Notes under the pieces: model-generated
Told to the model about the DNA's origin: nothing
Database searches by the model: none
The model's input: only the letters and a program-made list of their open reading frames with translations
In this document: piece by piece, positions 1-7,873 of the stretch
Numbering within the stretch: the stretch's first letter is position 1
Layout: every line of letters begins with the position of its first letter
Program-made: the position numbers and the translations under genes
Source of the DNA: CAVIQK01 sp964613035
GTDB lineage: Bacteria; Bacillota; Clostridia; Christensenellales; DTU072
DNA length: 64,000 nt
Assembly (NCBI GenBank): GCA_964613035.1
Contig: CAZTFQ010000002.1
Span: forward strand, 85,469-149,468
Direction: 5' to 3'

Positions 1-149
1 CCTAAAAAAACGCCTCTTATACATCCGTATTCTTCTACGGCATCGTACATATACATCGAGCAAGTCGGAGTATAGATACACTTGGCTCCGATACTCGGCG
101 ATATGAATTCTTTATAAAAAACAAGAGCCTTTTTAACAAGAAACTTCAT
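1..149 (-). CDS. yidD: YidD membrane protein insertion efficiency factor (partial, runs off the window)
   Basis: The minus-strand reading from the ATG at 149 gives an N-terminal amphipathic stretch followed by FYKEFISPSIGAKCIYTPTC, the hallmark of the small YidD (DUF37) family, in which a short peripheral membrane protein assists YidC insertion. About 49 residues are visible and the 3' end lies outside the window. The start overlaps the end of rnpA by 17 bp, the usual translationally coupled rpmH-rnpA-yidD order. No separate promoter is visible, so it is inferred to be expressed from the rpmH promoter. Confidence 0.88.
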   Translation of the reverse strand, partial: MKFLVKKALVFYKEFISPSIGAKCIYTPTCSMYMYDAVEEYGCIRGVFL

Positions 150-474
150 TCTCTAAAATGCCCGCTTTTTTTAATAATGCGGCGAAGTCGTCTCGAATCT
201 CCGCATAACTTATTTCTAATACGGCGTCTCTTAAAGTGACCACCATATTATACTTTTTAAGTTGATCGGATACTCCGACGAAAATCTCTTTTATTCTCCT
301 CTTAAGGAGATTTCTGGTGACGGCGTTGCCTATCTTTTTAGATACGGATATACCTATTTTTAGACTACCCGCCGGGACGTAGCGTAGAGTCATATATTTA
401 GATTCTACGCGACGACCTTTACGTCTGATATAAGAAAAACTGGCGTTGCTTTTTAGGCTCAGTACGCGTTTCAC
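133..474 (-). CDS. rnpA: Ribonuclease P protein component
   Basis: Protein subunit (113 aa) of RNase P, which binds the catalytic RNA and helps 5'-mature tRNA precursors in the cytoplasm. The family signature is clear: IGISVSKKIGNAVTRNLLKR around residues 40-60, which is the RNR-type RNA-binding helix, in a Lys/Arg-rich protein of normal length. The start codon at 474 is GTG, 2 nt after the rpmH stop, so translation is probably coupled to rpmH. Its end overlaps yidD. Order and spacing are as in most Bacillota. Confidence 0.95.
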   Translation of the reverse strand: MKRVLSLKSNASFSYIRRKGRRVESKYMTLRYVPAGSLKIGISVSKKIGNAVTRNLLKRRIKEIFVGVSDQLKKYNMVVTLRDAVLEISYAEIRDDFAALLKKAGILENEVSC

Positions 475-476
475 AA

Positions 477-611
477 TTATTTAGAAATATGCTTTCTACC
501 CTTTCTTCTTCTGGCTTGTAAAACGTTTCTGCCGCCCTTGGTTTTCATTCTCTGTCTGAAGCCATGGACTTTTTTGTTCTGTCTTTTTTTAGGTTGATAA
601 GTTCTTTTCAT
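477..611 (-). CDS. rpmH: 50S ribosomal protein L34
   Basis: A 44-codon gene: it begins MKRTYQPKKRQNKKVHGF and ends in a run of Arg/Lys, the universal L34 pattern. L34 is a component of the large ribosomal subunit. A GAGG Shine-Dalgarno lies 9 nt before the ATG at 611. It is the first gene of the leftward rpmH-rnpA-yidD operon, and a near-consensus promoter lies at 680-709. Its transcript leader holds a CG-rich near-palindrome at 650-669. Confidence 0.96.
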   Translation of the reverse strand: MKRTYQPKKRQNKKVHGFRQRMKTKGGRNVLQARRRKGRKHISK

Positions 612-679
612 AATACATACCTCGTTGAGATTATTTTTCCTTAATATAACGCGTAACGCGCGCTACGCGAGTCTAAAGT

Positions 680-709
680 ATTATATATTTTATAAATAAA
701 TCTTGTCAA
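680..709 (-). promoter_or_regulatory. rpmH promoter (sigma-A type)
   Basis: On the minus strand the -35 TTGACA (704-709) and -10 TATAAT (680-685) are both perfect, with an 18-bp spacer. Transcription would start near 673 and run into rpmH. The predicted 5' leader carries CGCGTA/TACGCG arms at 650-655 and 664-669 that could fold into a hairpin. Confidence 0.8.
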
Positions 710-1101
710 CGGATTTAGACCTAAAGTTAAAAAGTGACACTCTTATCATCACTTTTAATAGGAGTCAATTTCAATCCTTCTATATTTTTTTCTATATGAT
801 CTATCTCTTGAATATCTAAACGTCTCACCGATTAACATAATTATTAAATCTAAATTCCCCACACATCGTCAATCAAACCTAAACGTCATCTAATTTTATA
901 AACACTAATCAAAACAATAAAAACTCCTTTTACATCATACGCCGATTTTATATTTAGTTGAGACGCGACTATTTTTTATTCCGACATAGAGAAAACATAA
1001 GGTCTATCACGTTTATTTATGTCGAAAATTAAAAATATTAAGTTTTTAGACAAATTTATAGATAAAGACCGTTTTTCTTAATTTTATTTCTGTAACAATA
1101 T

Positions 1102-1117
1102 TGTTTCACGTGAAACA
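1102..1117. promoter_or_regulatory. parS site 1 (perfect consensus)
   Basis: The 16-bp palindrome TGTTTCACGTGAAACA is exactly the parS consensus bound by ParB/Spo0J to nucleate the origin-segregation complex. It sits in non-coding AT-rich DNA close to dnaA. No parA/parB gene is in the window. Confidence 0.92.
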
Positions 1118-1989
1118 TAATTAAAAATTATTTTTGATGTTTTTGACCTTATTTTTGTAATATTTTCCTTGTTTTTATTAGATTTTTTAGATTTTTTGAA
1201 TATACAACCTAGGGGGTTAAAGACGCTCCTAAATTTTTTAGCACTAATTTTAGCCATAATTTTTACCTATCTCTATCAATATTTTTCAGATTATATATTA
1301 TTAAATCAATTGTCATTTTGTTATTTTGGTTAAACAATATCATATTATCATACATACGGATATAATTTATTGTTAAAGACATATATACGTTCTAAATGCG
1401 GAACGGTTTTTATTATAATTTCTTTGTGTAGATTAAGTTAACGAACATATACCGAGTTTAGTCGTAACATATCTCGATACATCTTCTTCCAATATAATAA
1501 CTTTTCTTAATTACCTATAACCAATGCCGGCTTAATCTCAAATAATCTAAATGAATCTATCAGTCTTAATTTAACGACAACATAAATCATTTATTAAATT
1601 CATCAAAGTTCAACAAACACTTTAATGCTTCTACAATTATAAACACTACTCAATTATCTCAATATATGTCGGCATAAAGTTAAAATTATAATTTCATACC
1701 CAATCATCTTCATTTACCCCCTAATTAATCTACTATTCTATGTAAAACACAATTAAAGACGTTATGGTAACGTTTAACGTCGATTTATTTAATATAAATC
1801 CTATTATATAAGCTATACAAGTCACTTTTCACTAAAAATTCAATAATAATATTTATAAGCGTCGTATAAGGGTAATATTCACGGTAAAATATATATATAT
1901 ATACTTATTAATAATTATATACAATAAATATACAAAATTTATACAAATTTTACTTATTAAATTACAATCTCAGTTATAATAATATAAAA

Positions 1990-2005
1990 ATAAACATATG
2001 TTTAT
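1990..2005. repeat. 16-bp palindrome, copy 1
   Basis: ATAAACATATGTTTAT is a perfect palindrome and is followed by ATTTTA. The same sequence, with the same following six bases, recurs at 2665. Function is unknown; it could be a binding site for an origin-associated protein. Confidence 0.6.
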
Positions 2006-2017
2006 ATTTTAAATAAA

Positions 2018-2033
2018 TATTTCACGTGAAACA
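2018..2033. promoter_or_regulatory. parS site 2 (one mismatch)
   Basis: TATTTCACGTGAAACA matches the parS consensus at 15 of 16 positions, with the core TTTCACGTGAAA intact. It lies 12 bp after a 16-bp palindrome at 1990-2005. Confidence 0.85.
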
Positions 2034-2454
2034 TTAAATTTTATAAAATTTTCTTAAAAATATATATATTCTTTATTAAAAATTAATAGCAATTACAATA
2101 TTAATTTTTAAAAAAGTTAGTTTTTATATTGTTTTTTTAGTTAGTTTTTACTATAATTATTATTTTTTTTACTAATAATATTATTATAATTATTTTTCTT
2201 TTATTTTTTAATCTATTTTATATTTTTATCATCAATTATTAGTAATTTTATATCTTTTTATTATTATAAAATATATTTTTTTATTAATTATTTAATATTT
2301 TATTTATATTTTACATTTTAAGGTCGTTATTTATTATTCAATTATTATATTTTATAAATTTGTTGTAATTTTATTATATCTATTATTTATTTTTATATTT
2401 ATTATCTATTAATATAATATTTTTCATTTTTTTATAATTTTTATATTGCTTTTA

Positions 2455-2470
2455 CATTTCACGTGAAACA
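2455..2470. promoter_or_regulatory. parS site 3 (two mismatches)
   Basis: CATTTCACGTGAAACA matches parS at 14 of 16 positions; the inner 12-bp palindrome is intact and the right half-site is perfect. It is the third copy within 1.4 kb. Confidence 0.78.
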
Positions 2471-2664
2471 TTTTTTACTTTTTCGACAGCTTCCGGTATA
2501 TTTAATTGTTATTTTTATATTATTATATCTATTATTTTATTAATTTTTAGTTAGATTTTATGATTATTTATAGTAAAATATTTAATATTTTTATATTATA
2601 TATTTTTATTAACTATTTTTATATAAATATTATTTATTATTATATTTTATATTATTTCTATTTT

Positions 2665-2680
2665 ATAAACATATGTTTAT
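2665..2680. repeat. 16-bp palindrome, copy 2
   Basis: This is the second identical ATAAACATATGTTTAT palindrome, again followed by ATTTTA, 675 bp from copy 1. The two copies bracket parS sites 2 and 3. A 22-bp exact repeat is more than expected by chance even in AT-rich DNA, but I cannot name a factor. Confidence 0.6.
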
Positions 2681-3057
2681 ATTTTATTATATTGGCTTAA
2701 TTTTCCTTCTACTACTATTATTATTTTTATAATGATATTTTTTGAGATTGTTTTAATAATAATTAACTTTTATCACCTTTTATTTTTTTTATTATCGATG
2801 AGTAAATTTTTTATTATCGCTACTTAGTTTTATAGGTTATTATATATGAAATATTTTTACATAAATTGTATATTATGATGAATATTATTAGTTTTATTTT
2901 TTTAGAAGTTGTATCTAAATTATTTATAAAAATTAAAAACACCCTAAAAACCGCCTCTAGAACGCGCTCATTTGCGTTTTTTAGATATTAAATTTTAGTT
3001 TTCGGGTGCTTTTTATTAAACTTAAATTTAGTATTGTAGTAAGGTTTTAGATTATAT

Positions 3058-3096
3058 AAAAAAACGCGTCTTTTTTAGAAAAACGCGTCTTTTTAT
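3058..3096 (-). terminator. Tandem ACGCGT repeat after dnaN, possible terminator
   Basis: Two direct copies of AAAAACGCGTCTTTTT-like sequence (about 3058-3076 and 3079-3094) lie just beyond the dnaN stop. Each is partly self-complementary and A/T-flanked on both strands, so the leftward dnaN transcript could end here. The stems are short and the assignment is tentative. Confidence 0.4.
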
Positions 3097-3114
3097 TAAT
3101 ATTTTTTAATTTAT

Positions 3115-4218
3115 CTAGATTAATCTTATAGGTAATACTATATAGAGACTGTCTTCGTTGCCTATTTCAGTAATTCTGGCGGGAGTATTATTGGTATTGA
3201 TGGCTATTCTGGCATAGTCGCCTTTTATTCTGGACATGGCAGCAGATATATAGCTTATATTGAAGGCTATCTCTATTTCTTTTCCTTCTACTTTAGCCGG
3301 GACGATTTCTTTTCCTTGAGCTATTTCGGAAGAAGAATATATAGCCACTTTATTCTCCATTATATTGAAGCGAGCTTGGTTTTTATCCTTTTTAGTCCTG
3401 GATATAATAGAAATACGGTCAAGACTGTCCATAAACTCGTCTATTTTGACGTCGACGACTGTCTCGAAGTGCTCGGGAATAATACGATTATAATCAATAA
3501 ATTTACCTTCTATAAGCTGAGAAGTTATTTTGGTAGCTCCCAAATCGAACGTTACGAGCTTATCGTCTGTGGAAATTTTCACGATATTGTCGTTATCGTC
3601 CATTATTCTGCCTATATCTTCTAGTTTTTTGCCGGGCACAATGAAGCTGTGCTCGATTACGGATCTGGCAAGAGGTTTGACTATTTTTGCCAGTCTGAAG
3701 CCGTCCAAAGCGACCGCTACGGCTTGTTTGTCTTTAACTTCTATAAGACATCCTTTTATAACGGGTCTGGTTCCGTCTACAGCCACGCAAAACACGGATT
3801 TCTCTATCAATTCCTTTAAGTCGGATTGTTTTATTTCGATGGTTTTGTCGTTTTCTATAGACTCGGTTACGGGAAATTCGTCTTCTATAAGTTTAATTTG
3901 GTTGATGGATTCACCGCTCTTAATTACCAGTTGTTTGTTTTCTATTTCTTCGAATTCTATTCTCTCGAATGCGGTGAGTTTTTTAATAAAGTCGGATATG
4001 AATCTTCCGGGGACTACTATCTCTCCTTCTATTAAAATTTCCGCGTTTATAGACGTCTGTATGAATAATTCCAAGTCGGTTGCGTATAACGTAAGAACCG
4101 AGCCCGATGCTTCTATTTTAATACCCTCTAAAATCGGTATACCTTTTTTACTGTCGAGAGCTTTGGAAACTATATTGATTGCGTTTTCTAGTTCCTTACT
4201 GTTGCAATAAAATCTCAT
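3115..4218 (-). CDS. dnaN: DNA polymerase III beta sliding clamp
   Basis: This 367-aa protein is full length for the beta clamp, the ring that tethers the replicative polymerase to DNA. Family features include the N-terminal MRFYCNSKELENAINIVSKA, the three repeated clamp domains of about 120 residues, and the C-terminal YIVLPIRLI, where the usual MP(M/I)R motif reads LPIRL. AAGGAG sits 8 nt before the ATG. It follows dnaA on the same strand with a 163-bp gap containing DnaA boxes. Unusually, it is not followed by recF/gyrB but by the AT-rich spacer. Confidence 0.95.
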   Translation of the reverse strand: MRFYCNSKELENAINIVSKALDSKKGIPILEGIKIEASGSVLTLYATDLELFIQTSINAEILIEGEIVVPGRFISDFIKKLTAFERIEFEEIENKQLVIKSGESINQIKLIEDEFPVTESIENDKTIEIKQSDLKELIEKSVFCVAVDGTRPVIKGCLIEVKDKQAVAVALDGFRLAKIVKPLARSVIEHSFIVPGKKLEDIGRIMDDNDNIVKISTDDKLVTFDLGATKITSQLIEGKFIDYNRIIPEHFETVVDVKIDEFMDSLDRISIISRTKKDKNQARFNIMENKVAIYSSSEIAQGKEIVPAKVEGKEIEIAFNISYISAAMSRIKGDYARIAINTNNTPARITEIGNEDSLYIVLPIRLI

Positions 4219-4269
4219 AGCTTTCTCCTTATTATTTAAATAATAATATTATTATAATAATGTATATCC

Positions 4270-4395
4270 TGTTGATAAGTGAAAAACTCTGTTTCACGCA
4301 GTAAAACACGATGTTTTTCTTGTTGATAACGATGTTGATAAAGTGAAAATTTTTTAAAAGTTATTCACGTTGTCAACAATGCTATCCGTTGATAA
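4270..4395. promoter_or_regulatory. DnaA-box cluster between dnaA and dnaN (oriC element)
   Basis: Three identical boxes TTATCAACA read on the minus strand at 4270-4278, 4321-4329 and 4333-4341. A one-mismatch copy, TTATCAACG, lies at 4387-4395 inside the dnaA 3' end, and TTATTCACG lies on the plus strand at 4361-4369. The dnaA-dnaN gap is one of the two box clusters of the Bacillus-type origin. No comparable cluster is seen upstream of dnaA. This is likely the DnaA assembly site or an autoregulatory element for dnaN. Confidence 0.75.
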
Positions 4396-5758
4396 TGTTC
4401 TTTATATCCTTTACCTGTCTCGTTGTAGTGTCGTCTCCGTTACGGAGTTTTTCGGCTATTTTATCTCTTGCGTACATTACGGTGGTGTGATCTTTGCCGA
4501 AAACCTGCCCTATGGCGTCGAGCGGAATAGAAAGCATATCCGTACATAGGAACATCGAAAAAGCTCTTGCATTGGCTATTTCTTTGGTTTTCTTCTTCCC
4601 TAATATATCGGACTTTTCTACTCTGAAATAGCTTCCTACGGCTTCTATAATGACGTCGCAGTTGACTTCTTCTTTTCTGTTCTCTTGGAATTTGAGCGCC
4701 TCTTTGGCTATATTGAGGTCCGGACACTCCTGACCGATGAGCTGAGAGTATAAAATAACCTTGGATAAAGCGCCTTCCAGTTCTCTGACGTTGCTGTCGA
4801 TGTTTTCCGCAAGGTAAAACACCACGTCGTTGTTGACGGCTATGCCTTCCTGCTGCATCTTCTTACGGATGATGGATATACGCATATCGAGATTGGGTTG
4901 ACCTATCTCTACGGTAACTCCGCCCGAAAATCTGGACGCTAATCTGGCGTGTATTTCCATATCCTTGGGAGGACGATCGGAAGATAAAATAATTTGTTTT
5001 CCTTGTTGATATAGATCGTTAAATATCTGGAAGAATTGATCCTGTACGCCGCTGTGTTTTATAAGAAACTGTACGTCGTCCAACATCAAAACGTCGATTT
5101 TTTTATATTTATCTCTAAAAACCTGCATAGGTTGCTTAGAGGGATCGTTTTTATTTGAAGTCATCGCGTTGAAAAACTCGTTGACCATGGCGTCAGTCTG
5201 TATGTAGGCTATTTTTAGAGAAGGATAATTTTTAAAAATATAATTGCCTATAGAGTGAAGAAGGTGAGTTTTTCCCAGTCCTACTCCGCCGTAGAGAAAC
5301 AAAGGATTATAAGATATTACGTTGTCGTTGGCACCCGGGGTTTCGGCAACTTTTTTAGCCGCGTAGAAAGCGAATTTATTACTGTCGCCTACGACGAAGT
5401 TATCGAAAGTGTAACGCGAGACGAAAGGATTTTTCCTTTCCTTTTTAGAATCTTTGACGACAAACTCTCCCCCCAGACTATCGTCGGCTACCGATAAAAT
5501 ATCCTCTTCTTCTTCCTTGGTGACGATAATAATGTCGGTGAAAGAATTATTGACGGAAACAAGAGATTTTTTAAGTAAGCCTATATATTCTTTAGTGACG
5601 GTATCTTTAACGTTTTTAGTAGGAGCGGACACATAGAGGACCGTATCCTTGACGCATAAAGGTACGAGAGGAGTAAGCCACAATTCATAAGAGAGCGCGG
5701 TTACGCTCGAAGAGGCTTTTTCTAAAGTTTTCTTAAAAACCGCGTTAAGTTCTAGCAT
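4382..5758 (-). CDS. dnaA: Chromosomal replication initiator DnaA
   Basis: DnaA (458 aa) binds DnaA boxes and opens the origin. Domain I spans about residues 1-80, a short linker follows, and the AAA+ domain covers about 110-330 with Walker A GGVGLGKTHL and Walker B LMLDDVQFL. The C-terminal helix-turn-helix carries the DnaA signature GKDHTTVMYARDKI. No Shine-Dalgarno precedes the ATG at 5758. The -10 TATAAT at 5766-5771 places the transcript start at or within a base of the ATG, so the mRNA is probably leaderless. dnaA and dnaN are transcribed toward rpmH, the reverse of the common arrangement. Confidence 0.96.
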   Translation of the reverse strand: MLELNAVFKKTLEKASSSVTALSYELWLTPLVPLCVKDTVLYVSAPTKNVKDTVTKEYIGLLKKSLVSVNNSFTDIIIVTKEEEEDILSVADDSLGGEFVVKDSKKERKNPFVSRYTFDNFVVGDSNKFAFYAAKKVAETPGANDNVISYNPLFLYGGVGLGKTHLLHSIGNYIFKNYPSLKIAYIQTDAMVNEFFNAMTSNKNDPSKQPMQVFRDKYKKIDVLMLDDVQFLIKHSGVQDQFFQIFNDLYQQGKQIILSSDRPPKDMEIHARLASRFSGGVTVEIGQPNLDMRISIIRKKMQQEGIAVNNDVVFYLAENIDSNVRELEGALSKVILYSQLIGQECPDLNIAKEALKFQENRKEEVNCDVIIEAVGSYFRVEKSDILGKKKTKEIANARAFSMFLCTDMLSIPLDAIGQVFGKDHTTVMYARDKIAEKLRNGDDTTTRQVKDIKNIING

Positions 5759-5765
5759 AAAAATA

Positions 5766-5794
5766 TTATACTATAAAGAGAAATTTTTATCAAG
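5766..5794 (-). promoter_or_regulatory. dnaA promoter, predicted to give a leaderless mRNA
   Basis: On the minus strand the -35 is TTGATA (5789-5794), the spacer 17 bp and the -10 TATAAT (5766-5771). Only seven bases separate the -10 from the dnaA ATG, so the expected +1 falls on about the start codon. Confidence 0.72.
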
Positions 5795-5835
5795 TTATAG
5801 AAAATATAAAGATGTAATTATATATAAAAATATAA

Positions 5836-5863
5836 CTAAGCCCCGTAATCAGACGGGGCTTAG
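5836..5863 (-). terminator. alaS terminator
   Basis: CTAAGCCCCG (5836-5845) pairs perfectly with CGGGGCTTAG (5854-5863) around an 8-nt loop, followed on the minus strand by a U-rich tract. It lies 15 bp beyond the alaS stop, so the short AlaRS ends at a true gene end. Confidence 0.82.
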
Positions 5864-5878
5864 CAAGGATTGATTTTA

Positions 5879-7660
5879 TTAATTGTTGATGGTGGCTTTT
5901 ATTCTTCTGACTCCGGCGGAACTGGATTGTTCTTTGACTATTTTGAAGTTTTTAAGCTGAGAAGTGTTTTCCGCGTGAGGTCCGCCGCATATTTCTTTTG
6001 AGACGTTGCCTATAGTGTATACTTTGACCACTTCGTCGTATTTGGATTCGAATACGCCCACGGCACCGGATTTTTTTGCTTCCTCGAGAGGTAATTCTTC
6101 GCATATTACGGGGATTGAAGCCGATATGTTGTCGTTGACTTCCTTTTCCACGGCGGCTATTTCTTCCGGAGTAAGAGGGCGAGGGAAATTGAAGTCGAAA
6201 CGCAGTCTCTCGGGGGTAATGTTGCTGCCTTTCTGATGAATGGAGTCGTCGTGAAGAATCTTCTTGAGAGCCGCGTTGAGAAGGTGAGTGGCGGTGTGAA
6301 GATAAGTAGTATGCTCGCTATTGTCCTGAAGACCGCCTTTGAATTTTTGCTCGGAGCCTGCTTTAGAGAGCTCTTTATGTTCTTCGAATCTCTTATAGAA
6401 TCCTTCTACGTCCACCGTTACGCCGTGTTCTTTGGCAAGTTCCAGGGTCATTTCGATGGGAAAACCGAACGTATCGTAGAGTCTGAAAGCCGCCTTGCCG
6501 CTCATTTTGTTATCCTGAATATACTTAAGGAGTTTGTCGAATTCGGCAAGACCTTTTTGGAGAGTAAGATTGAATTTTTCCACTTCTTTAGAAAGTTCTG
6601 ACAAAACTTTTTCTCTGTTTTCGCCCAGTTCCGGATAATATTTTTCGTATTGAGAAACGTAGCAAGAGGCGATTTCGTTAAGGATAGAATTGTCCATATC
6701 GAGTACTCTGGCGTATCTTACGGCGCGTCTTATAAGACGTCTTAAAACGTAACCTTGGTCGACGTTGGACGGAACGACGCCTTTTTCGTCGCCCATTATG
6801 AATACAGCCGTGCGAATATGGTCGGCGATGACTCTTTGAGCCACGGTGCGTTCTTTCCCGGAGACGTCGGAACGAGAGTTGCGCTCGATGATATCCATAG
6901 CGGAAGAGAAGAGGTCCGTTTCGTATACGGAGTGATATCCGCCGAGTACGAGGAGCGTACGTTCGAGTCCCATTCCGGTGTCGACGTTTTTCTGTTTGAG
7001 AGGGGTGTAAGAACCCGTTTCGTCTTTATAGAATTCCATGAAGACGTTGTTCCATATCTCGAGATATCTGCCGCAATCGCACGCGGGAGAGCAATCTTCC
7101 GAGCAAGGTTCTTTATCCGTAATGTAGAATATTTCCGTATCGCCGCCGCAAGGACCCGTCGCTCCGGCTATCCACCAGTTGTTTTTCTTAGGAAGATAGA
7201 ATATACGCTCTCTCGGGATGCCGAGTTCCGCCCATCTGGAAGCGGAAACTTCGTCTCTGGGGCAATCTTCGTCACCGGCAAACACCGATACTGCCAATCT
7301 GTCGACGGGAATTTCCAAAACCTTGGTAAGGAAATCGAAGGAAAAACCTATGGAATCGTATTTGAAATAATCTCCGAGAGACCAGTTGCCGAGCATTTCG
7401 AAGAAAGTGCAGTGAGAATCGTCGCCTACGTCGTCGATATCGCCGGTACGGACGCACTTTTGCACGTCGGTGAGACGGGTTCCGCCGGGATGCTTTTGAC
7501 CGAGCAGATACGGTACGAGAGGATGCATGCCCGCCGTGGTGAACAAAACGGAGGGGTCGTTTTCGGGAATGAGAGATGCGGAACGGATGATTTTATGACC
7601 GCGCTCTTTGAAGAAATTAAGATATTCTTCTCTCAAAAATTCTGAAGTGAGTTTTTTCAT
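5879..7660 (-). CDS. alaS: Alanyl-tRNA synthetase, short form lacking the C-Ala domain
   Basis: This enzyme charges tRNA-Ala with alanine. The class II catalytic core occupies roughly the first 250 residues, with an inserted four-Cys zinc-like cluster (CSEDCSPACDC), then the helical tRNA-recognition domain, then the editing domain with HTATHLLNAAL (HxxxH) and CGGPHAENT (Cys/His metal site). At 593 aa it is about 280 residues shorter than usual bacterial AlaRS, because it stops right after the editing domain. The oligomerising coiled coil and C-Ala domain are absent. The stop is followed at once by a terminator, so no frameshifted remainder exists here. TAGGAGT precedes the ATG. Confidence 0.93.
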   Translation of the reverse strand: MKKLTSEFLREEYLNFFKERGHKIIRSASLIPENDPSVLFTTAGMHPLVPYLLGQKHPGGTRLTDVQKCVRTGDIDDVGDDSHCTFFEMLGNWSLGDYFKYDSIGFSFDFLTKVLEIPVDRLAVSVFAGDEDCPRDEVSASRWAELGIPRERIFYLPKKNNWWIAGATGPCGGDTEIFYITDKEPCSEDCSPACDCGRYLEIWNNVFMEFYKDETGSYTPLKQKNVDTGMGLERTLLVLGGYHSVYETDLFSSAMDIIERNSRSDVSGKERTVAQRVIADHIRTAVFIMGDEKGVVPSNVDQGYVLRRLIRRAVRYARVLDMDNSILNEIASCYVSQYEKYYPELGENREKVLSELSKEVEKFNLTLQKGLAEFDKLLKYIQDNKMSGKAAFRLYDTFGFPIEMTLELAKEHGVTVDVEGFYKRFEEHKELSKAGSEQKFKGGLQDNSEHTTYLHTATHLLNAALKKILHDDSIHQKGSNITPERLRFDFNFPRPLTPEEIAAVEKEVNDNISASIPVICEELPLEEAKKSGAVGVFESKYDEVVKVYTIGNVSKEICGGPHAENTSQLKNFKIVKEQSSSAGVRRIKATINN

Positions 7661-7686
7661 TTTTTACTCCTAATATTTTGGATATA

Positions 7687-7745
7687 CGTTAAAACATTGT
7701 TTTAACGACGTTTTTCATTATACAAAATACTCGACGTTTTGTCTA
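7687..7745 (-). promoter_or_regulatory. alaS promoter with a 21-bp inverted repeat at the transcript start
   Basis: Minus-strand -35 TAGACA (7740-7745), 17-bp spacer and -10 TATAAT (7717-7722) give a predicted start near 7710. Immediately downstream lies a perfect inverted repeat, CGTTAAAACA (7687-7696) and TGTTTTAACG (7698-7707). It may be an operator or a 5' RNA hairpin. I see no T-box motif. Confidence 0.65.
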
Positions 7746-7873
7746 TGAAATGAATAAACAAGTGTGAATATAAAGGTATCCGAGACTGTCAAAATAAGGA
7801 AAGAAGTTTTTTCGGCTTAAATTGCGGCGATAAGAGCATACTACTTGTAGAAAATAAAAAAGGAGGAATGGAT

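Larger units (their letters stand above)
612..3114. other. 2.5-kb gene-free AT-rich spacer, probable origin/centromere region
   Basis: No credible coding region lies between rpmH and dnaN. The right two-thirds is extremely AT-rich: 2161-2280 contains only 7 G/C in 120 bases. The stretch holds three parS-like sites (1102, 2018, 2455) and two copies of a 16-bp palindrome (1990, 2665). I see no clear DnaA boxes inside it; those cluster between dnaN and dnaA. The location beside dnaA/dnaN/rpmH and the low duplex stability suggest the unwinding and/or ParB-loading part of the chromosomal origin. That role is inferred. Confidence 0.7.

Noticed and set aside
612..3114. Protein genes in the origin spacer
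   Set aside because: No frame has a start signal, normal composition or recognisable domain; stop codons are dense in all frames.
4290..4308. GTTTCACGCAGTAAAAC as a fourth parS site
   Set aside because: The right half is shifted and degenerate; the CACGTG core is missing.
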